From positions 1 to 37,553 of the forward strand of contig CAYPDK010000020.1 in NCBI GenBank assembly GCA_964409505.1: a stretch of 37,553 nucleotides of DNA, written 5' to 3'. Shown here in pieces: positions 1 to 8,180 of the stretch (position 1 is the stretch's first letter; each line of letters begins with the position of its first letter). The translations under genes were made by a program, and so were the position numbers. Under the pieces are notes generated by a model that was not told the DNA's origin, did not search any database, and was given only the letters and a program-made list of their open reading frames with translations. Source of the stretch: JADHZC01 sp964409505 (GTDB lineage: Bacteria; Pseudomonadota; Alphaproteobacteria; Rickettsiales; Rickettsiaceae).

Positions 1-802
1 CAAGATTAGGAGTATTAATGAATAAAAATTGTAATGGAAATAAGAAATAACCAATACTTCCAGTAAATAAAGCAATTCTTGCAATTTGAGCTAAATTTGC
101 TTTGAAAAATAGTTTCAAAACAATATACACAAATACAAAAAGCCAACTTTTTGATAAAGATATTTGTAGAAGATTTGCTAGGAACAAAATTGGTATTCCC
201 ATGTATGTGTAAAATTTTTTGAGTGCTAGAATACGTTTTTGTAGGTACTCTTCTATGATTCTGCGAGTCAGAATCACCTCATCTACTCCGAATAAATCTT
301 TGTACTTAATATAGAATAAGGATCCTGAAAAAGACAATCTGATATTACTTCTAGTTAAAACTATAGGGATGTTTGGTTTTACTAATTTTGCGTTAAGATC
401 TAATGCTACCACAGGAGTTCCCTTTCTATCATTAAAAAGCAAAACCTGATTTGATTTTGAACTATCGTCATTTTCTGGAGTCTCTGTTATATGTATTTTT
501 TGATTTGAATAAAACAAAATAGGTATCTGGCTTAACACAAAATCTATCTCTTTTGTTAAATTATTAGAAATTTTCCCCTGAAGGAAGAAATCATTTAATT
601 TATTTAAATGATTCATACCAAAAATTGATAAAATAAAAGAACTTACATAAGTAACACTTAAAATGTATCTAATACCATAACCTCTATATTTGGTATAAAG
701 ATCCTCGTAGAATTTGATAGAGCTAACTGAAAGATAAACGATTCTACCTAAATTGTACCAAAATAAATAAAATTCTTTAAACAAATTCTTGATAATAGGC
801 AT
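1..802 (-). CDS. DUF1189-like integral membrane protein, C-terminus cut off by window edge
   Basis: An open minus-strand frame starts at ATG 802 and runs off the left edge (267 codons seen, no stop). An in-frame stop lies at 836-838, and 802 is the only ATG start between it and the gene body. The product has an N-terminal helical stretch, a first membrane segment at about residues 46-62, a soluble domain at about 65-195, and then three hydrophobic segments at about 201-216, 219-234 and 244-262. This one-plus-three layout around a soluble loop and the N-terminal sequence style match my recollection of the DUF1189 membrane family found in Rickettsiales. The function of that family is unknown. 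It is divergent from xerD across a 102-bp gap that holds a copy of the ATGTTATCAT motif also seen upstream of the DUF2671-like gene. The reading frame is certain; the family name is from memory. Confidence 0.72.
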   Translation of the reverse strand, partial: MPIIKNLFKEFYLFWYNLGRIVYLSVSSIKFYEDLYTKYRGYGIRYILSVTYVSSFILSIFGMNHLNKLNDFFLQGKISNNLTKEIDFVLSQIPILFYSNQKIHITETPENDDSSKSNQVLLFNDRKGTPVVALDLNAKLVKPNIPIVLTRSNIRLSFSGSLFYIKYKDLFGVDEVILTRRIIEEYLQKRILALKKFYTYMGIPILFLANLLQISLSKSWLFVFVYIVLKLFFKANLAQIARIALFTGSIGYFLFPLQFLFINTPNL

Positions 803-904
803 ATATTTAATTACAAATAAAAGTATGAGATATGTTTAAACAAAACTTTGAAATTGGATGTTATCATAATAACTTATGTTTTACTCTCATTAATTTAGCT
901 TAAA

Positions 905-1849
905 ATGAAATTTATCGAACAATTTCTAGAAAGTCTAATTTCAGAAAAGGCTTTATCTATAAATTCTATAACAAATTATAAGAAGGATTTAACAGATTTT
1001 CAAAATTTTCTTAAAGATAATTCTCTTTCTGAATTAAAAATATCTCCAAGTATAATAAAAAACTATATACAATACATGTCTATTAAGGGCTTGTCTTCAA
1101 AGTCTATAAGGAGAAAAATATATCCCATAAAAGGATATTTTAATTTTTTGATAACAGAGTCCCACACAGATTTTAATCCTGTTATAGGAATAGAGCTACC
1201 CAAATTAGAGTCAAAACTTCCAAAGATATTATCCATAACACAAATGCAAGAGCTTTTATCAGTTGCAAGCTTGTCTACAAAATCTAAAAAAGATATAAAA
1301 ACAAATGCAATGATCCAGTTAATGTATTCTACAGGTATTAGGGTTAGTGAATTAGTGTCTATAAAGTTATATGATATAATAAGGAGAAATTTGAAGGCTG
1401 GTTTGAATAATTTTTCTATAAAAGAAATACTAATTATCAAAGGGAAAGGCAATAAAGAGCGCAGCGTCTTTATTAACGATTCTGCAAAAGACGCTCTCTT
1501 GAGATATATAAACATAAGGGATACATTTATTACAAAAACAAATAAAGCCATTATCAATAAACATCAGTACTTATTTATTGGAAATTCTTGTAGAGGTTGC
1601 ATTTCAAGACAAAATTTTGCCATTTTATTGAAAAAACTCCTCAGAAAGACAAGTATTGATGAAAAAACAATATCTCCTCATACAATACGACATAGTTTTG
1701 CAACTCATCTTCTTGAAGGAGGGGCTAACCTAAGAGTAATACAAGAATTGTTAGGTCACTCTGATATTTCTACAACTCAGACTTATACTCATCTAAATAC
1801 AAAATATCTACAAGATGTACTAAAAAAATATCATCCTTTAAATAAGTAA
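905..1849 (+). CDS. xerD: Tyrosine recombinase XerD
   Basis: This is a site-specific tyrosine recombinase that, with XerC, resolves chromosome dimers at dif. The length of 314 aa is typical. The N-terminal SAM-like core-binding domain covers about residues 1-90 and the catalytic domain about 105-305. Visible catalytic residues are R146 in TGIRVSEL, K181 in GKGNKER, H259 and R262 in PHTIRHSF, H285 in LLGHSDIS and the nucleophile Y294 in TQTYTH. The opening MKFIEQFLESLISEKALS resembles rickettsial XerD more than XerC, so XerD is preferred. It stands alone, divergent from the DUF1189-like gene and convergent with nuoF. No phage or integron genes lie nearby, so it is read as the housekeeping recombinase and not an integrase. 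Confidence 0.92.
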   Translation: MKFIEQFLESLISEKALSINSITNYKKDLTDFQNFLKDNSLSELKISPSIIKNYIQYMSIKGLSSKSIRRKIYPIKGYFNFLITESHTDFNPVIGIELPKLESKLPKILSITQMQELLSVASLSTKSKKDIKTNAMIQLMYSTGIRVSELVSIKLYDIIRRNLKAGLNNFSIKEILIIKGKGNKERSVFINDSAKDALLRYINIRDTFITKTNKAIINKHQYLFIGNSCRGCISRQNFAILLKKLLRKTSIDEKTISPHTIRHSFATHLLEGGANLRVIQELLGHSDISTTQTYTHLNTKYLQDVLKKYHPLNK

Positions 1850-2045
1850 CAATTATTTCCCTGTGTAAGCTCTATCCTCTGTTCATATAAATTGCTAAAT
1901 AATTTAGTCTGTCTTGTCCTATTTTTAGAAATACTCTCTGCTAAAGAAATTATTTTTTTGTAAAAACTTTTCCTTCATATCACGAAATCAGCAAAAAGAC
2001 TAAAATTCCTATTTTTAAACTCATGGAAGAAGGTAGAATTTCTTA

Positions 2046-3314
2046 TTAGTACCGGATTTTTTTTTCCATGTCCTCTCTAAAGTGCTTTATCAAACCTTGT
2101 ATAGGCCATGATGCCGCATCGCTTAACCCACATATAGCATTACCTCCTACTTGATATGATATTTCAAGTAACTTATCTATATCATGATCTTGAGCTTGTG
2201 ACTGTCCAGAAGAAATTTTTTGCATAATTCTCCACATCCAACCCGTACCCTCTCTACAAGGACTACATTTACCACAAGATTCATGCATAAAAAATTTACT
2301 AATCCTAGTAATCGCAGCAACAATATCAACAGACTTATTCATAACAATAATCCCTCCAACTCCAAGACCAGATCCAACCTTCTTAAGGGAATCAAAATCC
2401 ATTTTAACATATTCACATATTTCCTTAGGAAGTACCTGAAAAGAAGCTCCTCCAGGTATTACAGCTTTTAAATTGTCCCATCCCCCTATAACTCCTCCAG
2501 CATATTCGTTAATAAGTACCTTTAAAGGAACACCAAGTTCTTCCTCAACATTGCAAGGATTATTTACATGGCCAGAAATTGAAAAAATTTTACTCCCCGC
2601 ATTGTTCTTACTCCCAAGAGAATTGAACCAATTAGCCCCTCTACGTAAAATACTTGATACAACAGCTATGGATTCAACATTGTTTATGTTAGTAGGACAA
2701 GAATATAACCCAGAAATTGCAGGAAATGGAGGCTTTAATCTAGGTTGTCCTTTTCTTCCTTCGATACTCTCAAGCAAGGCACTTTCTTCCCCACAAATAT
2801 AAGCTCCAGCACCTTTGTGTATGTAAACATCAATATCTATGCCTAAATTGAAAATATTTTGTCCTAAATAATTAGCTTTATAAGCCTCATCAATAGCATT
2901 TTGTAAAATCACAGCCTCCTGGTAAAACTCACCTCTAATGTAGATATAACAATACCTTGCCCCAACTGCAAAAGAAGAAATCAAGCACCCCTCTAGCAAC
3001 TTATGAGGTTCATATCTCATAATATCCCTATCCTTACAAGCCCCTGGCTCTGATTCATCCGCATTGATAACCATATAGGAAACCTTCCCAGAAGATTTAG
3101 TTTCAGGCATAAAAGACCATTTAACACCAGTTAAAAACCCAGCCCCTCCCCTGCCTCGAAGTCCTGAATCCTTTATCTCACTTATAATCCACTTCCTACC
3201 CTTAGTAAGAAACGACAAACTAAATTTCCAATCTCCGCGTTCTTTAGAAGATTTAAGATCTACTCCAAACTTACCGTGCAAATTTGTAAAAATTCTATCT
3301 TTAAGAGAAATCAT
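2046..3314 (-). CDS. nuoF: NADH-quinone oxidoreductase subunit F (NADH/FMN-binding)
   Basis: This is the complex I subunit that binds NADH, FMN and the N3 [4Fe-4S] cluster on the cytoplasmic arm. The length of 422 aa is normal for alphaproteobacteria. The FMN/NADH site is seen as GRGGAGFLTGVKW (residues 54-66) and as the glycine-rich GAGAYICGEESALLESIEG (168-186). Cluster ligands are C347, C350 and C353 in ESCGKCSPCREGTGW plus C395 in ICGLSDAAS. No catalytic residue appears to be missing. It is transcribed after the small DUF2671-like gene with a 50-bp gap, probably from the promoter placed at 3735-3763. The other nuo genes are not in this window, which fits the scattered nuo arrangement of Rickettsiales. 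Confidence 0.97.
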   Translation of the reverse strand: MISLKDRIFTNLHGKFGVDLKSSKERGDWKFSLSFLTKGRKWIISEIKDSGLRGRGGAGFLTGVKWSFMPETKSSGKVSYMVINADESEPGACKDRDIMRYEPHKLLEGCLISSFAVGARYCYIYIRGEFYQEAVILQNAIDEAYKANYLGQNIFNLGIDIDVYIHKGAGAYICGEESALLESIEGRKGQPRLKPPFPAISGLYSCPTNINNVESIAVVSSILRRGANWFNSLGSKNNAGSKIFSISGHVNNPCNVEEELGVPLKVLINEYAGGVIGGWDNLKAVIPGGASFQVLPKEICEYVKMDFDSLKKVGSGLGVGGIIVMNKSVDIVAAITRISKFFMHESCGKCSPCREGTGWMWRIMQKISSGQSQAQDHDIDKLLEISYQVGGNAICGLSDAASWPIQGLIKHFREDMEKKIRY

Positions 3315-3364
3315 AATTTGTATCTAAACTAAAAATTAATCTTATAAGGCACAAAATGAAAACC

Positions 3365-3637
3365 CTAGATTTGACTAACTTTCACCATTTTATTTTTTTC
3401 TCTATTCCATGTATATTGAGTATTCACTACTTTTATTTCCGTAATAATGATATCCCCTCCTGGTAATTGAGCTACATCCATTCCCTTTTGTAAAGATTCC
3501 ACAATTAAAGAAGTGGAAGAACAAATGTACCGAATATCTGAAAACACATCTTTTGACTTTCGAGATTGTTCGTTATTATTGTTCACTAATTCCTCAGCTT
3601 GCTCAATAGTTTTACTTATTTCCTTATTTTTATGCAT
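3365..3637 (-). CDS. Small soluble protein, DUF2671-like
   Basis: This is a 90-aa charged protein without signal peptide or membrane segment. Residues 1-30 are Lys/Glu/Asn-rich and probably helical. Residues 33-90 form a compact region containing DIRYICSSTSLIVESLQKG, then DVAQLPGGDIIITEI and a closing NTQYTWNREKNKMVKV. This pattern is what I remember of the DUF2671 family of Rickettsiales, whose function is unknown. The assignment is recall only. The gene lies 50 bp upstream of nuoF on the same strand and is the first gene after a good promoter candidate, so the two are likely co-transcribed. A role linked to complex I is possible from position but is not shown by the sequence. Confidence 0.7.
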   Translation of the reverse strand: MHKNKEISKTIEQAEELVNNNNEQSRKSKDVFSDIRYICSSTSLIVESLQKGMDVAQLPGGDIIITEIKVVNTQYTWNREKNKMVKVSQI

Positions 3638-3734
3638 ATATTATTCTCATTATCTAATTCCTAAAAAAGATTCATCACCTAACTTACATAATTTTATCAT
3701 CTAAATTCTCTATCACCTAGGTCTGTTAAAAGGA

Positions 3735-3763
3735 ATGTTATCATGATTAATATATAATATCAA
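3735..3763 (-). promoter_or_regulatory. Predicted sigma70-type promoter for the DUF2671-like gene and nuoF
   Basis: On the minus strand TTGATA (3763-3758) is followed by a 17-nt spacer and TAACAT (3740-3735) with an extended -10 TGA directly before it. It lies 98 nt upstream of the ATG at 3637. The -10 overlaps the 10-mer ATGATAACAT that also occurs at 867-858, so the site could instead be a regulator-binding motif. Confidence 0.45.
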
Positions 3764-3832
3764 GAATGTTAATTTTAAACTTTTTAAAAATCATAACAAC
3801 TCCAATTAAAATTACAAAATAATTAATAAAAT

Positions 3833-5245
3833 TTATTTTATTTTTTTCCAGATAGTCTTGTAATCTGGTCTGTCTTCCAGTTCTATATTATATCTTAAAA
3901 GAAGTACAGATTTTATCCTATCCGCCTTTTTCCAATCAGCAAGTTTTCTTGCATGAGTTCTGAGCTCAACAAGTCTATTTACTATAACACTATATTCTGT
4001 ACTTTGAACATTTTGCTGATTATATTGATAATTCTCTAAATCTTTGAAACCCAAAAATTTACTTGAAGATAATACAAGATTATATAACTTGATTTGCTCA
4101 TTTTCATTGTTTGTAACATGAAGCTTTTTGACATAATCATTGATAATTTTTAGTGCTAGATGTGTATTTAGGTCATTTAAAAGAGCATTTTTAAATTCTG
4201 ATTCTAAATTTTTTATGGTATGTGTTGTTTTTTTGGCATTGCTTACTTTTACTTTATATAGCGCTCTTTGCCAGTAAAGAATCGTTTTATTTGCTTCATG
4301 CAGAGCCCTATCGTTAAAGTCTAGAGGATGTCTATAATGAGTATTTAGAAAAAAAAATCGCAAAGCATTTGCCGTTATAGCTTTTTTTTTCATATCATTA
4401 AGAGTAAGAAAATTATTCAATGATTTGCTCATTTTTTTTCCTCCTACTGTCAACATTTCTGTATGACTCCAATAGTGAGCAAATAATGAATCTGAGAAAG
4501 CAGCCTTTGACTGAGCAATTTCGTTTGTATGATGTGGAAACAATAAATCTATACCTCCACCATGAATATCAAAATTTTTACCAAGATATTTATAGCTCAT
4601 AGCAGAGCACTCAATGTGCCACCCGGGACGTCCAAAGCCAAAAGGACTCTCAAATCCGACATTACGGGAGTCTTTAGAAGTAAATTTCCATAAAGCAAAA
4701 TCATATTGACTCTTTTTAGAAACATTGGATTTGTTGCGTACATTAGGAATAAGATCCATTAAATTTTGTCCTGATAATGCTCCGTAGTCCTTAACAAAGG
4801 CTACGTTAAAATAAATACCCTCATTTCCATAATAAGCAATTTTTTTACTCAACAAAATTTTAATAAAATCGATAATGTCACCTATAGATTCAGACACTTT
4901 GGGTTCATAATTAGCTCTCTTAACTCCTAGAAATTCCATATCTTCATAAAACTTTTTGGTATAGAATGATGACACTTCCCAATATTGTAAATTTTCTCTT
5001 TGAGCCTTATTGATAATTTTATCATCAATGTCTGTAATATTTCTTACATATAAAATTTTTTCACTTCCATAAATTATTTTCAATACTCGATATAACAGAT
5101 CATATACCACCATAGTCCTTGCATTACCTATGTGAACATAGTCATATACAGTAGGTCCACATACATATAATTTTACTAAATCTTTATTTATAGGTTCAAA
5201 TTTTTTTTTTTGTCTGGTTAAACTATCGAAAAGTGAAAAAATCAT
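3833..5245 (-). CDS. cysS: Cysteinyl-tRNA synthetase
   Basis: This is a class I aminoacyl-tRNA synthetase that charges tRNA-Cys in the cytoplasm. Its length is 470 aa. The HIGH signature is HIGN at residues 38-41 within CGPTVYDYVHIGNAR, and the KMSKS loop is at 271-275. The zinc site that selects cysteine is intact: C29, C213 (HIECSAMS), H238 and E242 (FPHHTNE). The C-terminal DALR-type helical region is present and short. The gene is monocistronic and divergent from the histidine kinase relative at 5374. Confidence 0.97.
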   Translation of the reverse strand: MIFSLFDSLTRQKKKFEPINKDLVKLYVCGPTVYDYVHIGNARTMVVYDLLYRVLKIIYGSEKILYVRNITDIDDKIINKAQRENLQYWEVSSFYTKKFYEDMEFLGVKRANYEPKVSESIGDIIDFIKILLSKKIAYYGNEGIYFNVAFVKDYGALSGQNLMDLIPNVRNKSNVSKKSQYDFALWKFTSKDSRNVGFESPFGFGRPGWHIECSAMSYKYLGKNFDIHGGGIDLLFPHHTNEIAQSKAAFSDSLFAHYWSHTEMLTVGGKKMSKSLNNFLTLNDMKKKAITANALRFFFLNTHYRHPLDFNDRALHEANKTILYWQRALYKVKVSNAKKTTHTIKNLESEFKNALLNDLNTHLALKIINDYVKKLHVTNNENEQIKLYNLVLSSSKFLGFKDLENYQYNQQNVQSTEYSVIVNRLVELRTHARKLADWKKADRIKSVLLLRYNIELEDRPDYKTIWKKIK

Positions 5246-5373
5246 AAAAGCGCTAATCTTTAATTAAATTTTATTAAAAAGTACATTTTACAATGTAGCT
5301 GAATTAGTTTAAAATGGAAGGGTTGATTAATATTGCAATGTGACTACAAAACAATATTGTAAGGTATTTATTT

Positions 5374-7038
5374 ATGAGTTTAGAGACTGAACAAAGTCTT
5401 GAAAAAAGCAATAAAATATTGATTAAATCAGTTTTTTTAGTAACATTAATAGCCTCTACACTTATCATAAATATTATAATCTCTTATAGAACAAAAAAAG
5501 AAGAATTATCACTGTATCTAGAGCAGGACAAATCTTTTATAAAAGAAAACATAATACAAAGTACCTATTATACAAAATTACATCTACAAGCTATAGAATC
5601 TGATATTTTAAGACTTAAAAACGTATCTAAATCTAATTTTGAATCTAGCATATTTTCTGCATTTAATGAGGCCCTTTTAAATAGTCCCAATAAAGATTTT
5701 TTTGTTAAATACATATTTACAGATAATAATCTTAATGAGCATCAAATACTTTCCACCCTAAAAACAAATATTATACCAATTTCTCACTATAAACTTGTAA
5801 AACAAAAGCTGATAGATACGTCATATTATGCAATAGATAACATTTTATATGTAGTACATTTATTTGATAATGTTCACAGTTCAAAAATAAATATTACAAC
5901 ACTAAGTCTAGGCTATGATATTATAGCTGCCTCTAAAAATATGGAATTAAAAAATAAATTATCCTCAATTGATCTAAAAGCTACTTATAATGATTCTCTT
6001 CAAGATAATTCTACAGTTCCTAATAATTCTACAGTTCCTAAAGATAAAATTGAAATTTTAAATACAAAAAAATTAAAAAAATTTCAAAACATAATCAATC
6101 CTCAAATCATCTTGTATGATTCAGTCAATATAGGAAATATTACCTTTAATTATAAACTAAAATTTGATACAAAAAAAATACAAGCTACCCTAACAAAAGA
6201 GTTATCAAGGCAATTTATAGAAATTTCGATTATAGCCATTTTCTATGCTATGACAATATTTTTCTACTATGCTCCAATGAGTTTGTACAAAAGTTTTTTG
6301 AAAAAAAAAATAAAAGAATTATTAAAAATCCAAAAAAATCATTCTAATTTCTTAGCATTTGTAGTCAATGAAATAAAAATACCACTCAATTTCATTTTGA
6401 CAGGTTCTGAGATAATGAAAGAAAAATTAGTAGGAAATCTATCTGAAATATACTTAAGATATGCTAAAGGTATATATAAAAATTCTAAAACAATACTAAA
6501 TCTCATAAATGACATACTTGATGATAACCAAATAATTTCTGGAAAATTCCAGATACTCCATTCAGTAAACAAAATAGAGAACATCATTCAAGAGGCTATA
6601 AATCTTAATTTAATAAGATTCGATAAAAAAGATTTTAAGTTGTATTTTGATACCCAAACTTTAGATCCCCTACCTCTTGTAATATGTGATCAATATAGGC
6701 TCAAGCAAGTATTCATACACATAATAAGTAATACAATAAGGTACTCACACCAAAATTCTGTAATAAGAATAAAGATAGCCATGCAAAAGAAAAATCTTCT
6801 GATAAAAATCGAAGAAAATAATGATTTTTTGAAAAAAATAAGTGAAGATAAAGATTTCCTTCTAAAATACAAAAAGACCCTACAAAGTACTACAGACTCC
6901 TCTGAGTCTTATACCATAAGTATAGAAATAGTAAAAATCATATTAGAGGCTCATAATATAAAATTTACTCACAAAACAGAAGATTTTTTACAGAATAGTA
7001 CTGAAATATTAATTCCACAAAAAAATTTAGTTTTTTAA
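5374..7038 (+). CDS. Degenerate membrane sensor histidine kinase (pseudokinase candidate)
   Basis: This 554-aa protein has the layout of a membrane sensor kinase. A first membrane segment lies at about residues 17-37, an extracytoplasmic region of about 240 residues at 40-280, a second membrane segment at about 281-300, and then a HisKA-like region and an ATPase-like region. The H-box reads FLAFVVNEIKIPLNFIL, with N332 (AAT at 6367-6369) where the phospho-acceptor histidine belongs. The N-box survives in part as DQYRLKQVFIHIISNTIRYS (N453 kept, the first Asn replaced by His). No DxGxG (G1) or GxGxG (G2) motif can be found; residues 478-520 are filled by Lys/Asp/Ser-rich sequence. The frame is intact over 1.66 kb, so this is not simple gene decay. 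It lies 15 nt before rodA and is probably co-transcribed with it. AAGG at 5361-5364 gives a good ribosome site for the ATG. It could be a PleC-type derivative acting as a scaffold; kinase activity is unlikely. Confidence 0.8.
   Translation: MSLETEQSLEKSNKILIKSVFLVTLIASTLIINIIISYRTKKEELSLYLEQDKSFIKENIIQSTYYTKLHLQAIESDILRLKNVSKSNFESSIFSAFNEALLNSPNKDFFVKYIFTDNNLNEHQILSTLKTNIIPISHYKLVKQKLIDTSYYAIDNILYVVHLFDNVHSSKINITTLSLGYDIIAASKNMELKNKLSSIDLKATYNDSLQDNSTVPNNSTVPKDKIEILNTKKLKKFQNIINPQIILYDSVNIGNITFNYKLKFDTKKIQATLTKELSRQFIEISIIAIFYAMTIFFYYAPMSLYKSFLKKKIKELLKIQKNHSNFLAFVVNEIKIPLNFILTGSEIMKEKLVGNLSEIYLRYAKGIYKNSKTILNLINDILDDNQIISGKFQILHSVNKIENIIQEAINLNLIRFDKKDFKLYFDTQTLDPLPLVICDQYRLKQVFIHIISNTIRYSHQNSVIRIKIAMQKKNLLIKIEENNDFLKKISEDKDFLLKYKKTLQSTTDSSESYTISIEIVKIILEAHNIKFTHKTEDFLQNSTEILIPQKNLVF
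6005..6040 (+). repeat. Perfect 18-bp tandem duplication inside the kinase-like gene
   Basis: The unit ATAATTCTACAGTTCCTA occurs twice head to tail. It is in frame and doubles the hexapeptide NNSTVP in the extracytoplasmic domain (about residues 211-222). Confidence 0.95.
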
Positions 7039-7053
7039 AATAAAAATAAACAC

Positions 7054-8145
7054 ATGTTTCGTAATAAGTATTTACAAAATTTTCCTGTTTCTATAGTACT
7101 TATCTCTGTATTGATAAGTATTTGTGGTCTATTAGCAATTTTTTCAGCTTCTGAAGAAAATTTTAGGATTTACTTTTATAAGCAAATAAAATTTTTCATC
7201 GTATTTTTTATAATCGCTATATTTATTACATTCATAGATATCAGATTTATATTTAATTATTCATATATAATATATTTTGTATTACTTTTTATTTTGATAT
7301 CTACTGAACTATTTGGATCTCAAATTATGGGCGCAAAAAGATGGATTAAAATCTTGTCTATCAAAATTCAGCCCTCTGAGATAATAAAAATTTCTATATT
7401 GTTAATGCTAGGAAAATATTTTCATTTTATAAAAACAGAGAAAGAGTTAACTTTTAGATATATGATTTTACCTGTTTCAGGTATTATAATACCTGAAATA
7501 TTAATATTGAAGCAACCAGACCTTGGAACTGCAATAATTATCGCATTATCCTGTATAGTGATTTTTATAACAATTGGAGTAAATAAAATCTATTTTTTCT
7601 TATCAACTATAATAACAGCATTGCTCATTCCAACTATATGGGCAAATATGCATGAATATCAGAAACATAGAATAAAAACATTTATAAATCCTGAAAATGA
7701 TTCCTTGGGCTTGGGGTATCACGCTATTCAATCTAAAATAGCAATTGGTTCAGGAGGACTTTGGGGAAAGGGTTTTTTACTTGGGACACAATCTCATCTT
7801 AAATTTTTACCAGAGCACAGAACAGATTTTATTTTTTCTCTTATAGCAGAAGAATTTGGATTTTTAGGATGTTTTGTTATAATACTTCTTTTTTCAACAC
7901 TTGTATTTCTTATAACAAATTCTGTAAAAAAACTAAAATGTACTTTTTCTCAAATAGTCACTATAGGAGTAAGCTCTATAATCTTTTGGCATGTTTTTAT
8001 AAATATATCTATGACTTTAGGAATGCTTCCTGTAGTAGGTATTCCTCTTCCATTAATCTCCTATGGGGGTAGCGTTACGGGATCTGTATTGATAGGATTA
8101 GGAATTATAGTCAATATGCAAATTAATAAAGATGTTATCTTATAA
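7054..8145 (+). CDS. rodA: Peptidoglycan glycosyltransferase RodA (SEDS family)
   Basis: RodA is a polytopic SEDS glycosyltransferase that polymerises lipid II during side-wall growth, together with a class B PBP. The protein has 363 aa and about ten hydrophobic segments. Family signatures are GAKRWI (93-98), IQPSE (105-109), KQPDLGTA (153-160), GSGGLWGKGF (232-241), LPEHRTDFIFSLIAEEFG (252-269; D258 is the conserved aspartate needed for polymerisation) and GIPLPLISYGGS near the C-terminus. The LPE-x-x-TDFIF form and the length favour RodA over FtsW. It follows the pseudokinase-like gene by 15 nt. Its stop codon lies inside the first copy of a 25-bp tandem duplication. Its presence implies that some peptidoglycan synthesis is kept. 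Confidence 0.93.
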   Translation: MFRNKYLQNFPVSIVLISVLISICGLLAIFSASEENFRIYFYKQIKFFIVFFIIAIFITFIDIRFIFNYSYIIYFVLLFILISTELFGSQIMGAKRWIKILSIKIQPSEIIKISILLMLGKYFHFIKTEKELTFRYMILPVSGIIIPEILILKQPDLGTAIIIALSCIVIFITIGVNKIYFFLSTIITALLIPTIWANMHEYQKHRIKTFINPENDSLGLGYHAIQSKIAIGSGGLWGKGFLLGTQSHLKFLPEHRTDFIFSLIAEEFGFLGCFVIILLFSTLVFLITNSVKKLKCTFSQIVTIGVSSIIFWHVFINISMTLGMLPVVGIPLPLISYGGSVTGSVLIGLGIIVNMQINKDVIL

Positions 8146-8174
8146 AGCTAATAAAGATGTTATCTTATAAAGCT
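8125..8174. repeat. Perfect 25-bp tandem duplication across the rodA stop codon
   Basis: Positions 8125-8149 are repeated exactly at 8150-8174. The unit begins AATAAAGATGTTATC and ends TTATAAAGCT. The rodA TAA (8143-8145) is in the first copy, so the second copy only lengthens the gap to the convergent metallo-hydrolase gene ending at 8181. Confidence 0.97.
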
Positions 8175-8180
8175 AGGTGA

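Noticed and set aside
1063..1557. 164-codon minus-strand frame antisense to xerD
   Set aside because: It lies wholly inside a well-supported gene on the other strand, and its composition is what antisense AT-rich coding DNA gives.
905..1849. Tyrosine recombinase as sign of an integrated element
   Set aside because: The N-terminus and full catalytic set match housekeeping XerD; no attachment repeats, tRNA end or phage genes are adjacent.
1850..2045. Possible gene remnant between xerD and nuoF
   Set aside because: Only short broken frames on both strands; nothing protein-like beyond chance.
2473..2802. 109-codon plus-strand frame antisense to nuoF
   Set aside because: nuoF is certain by its motifs; the antisense frame has no recognisable feature.
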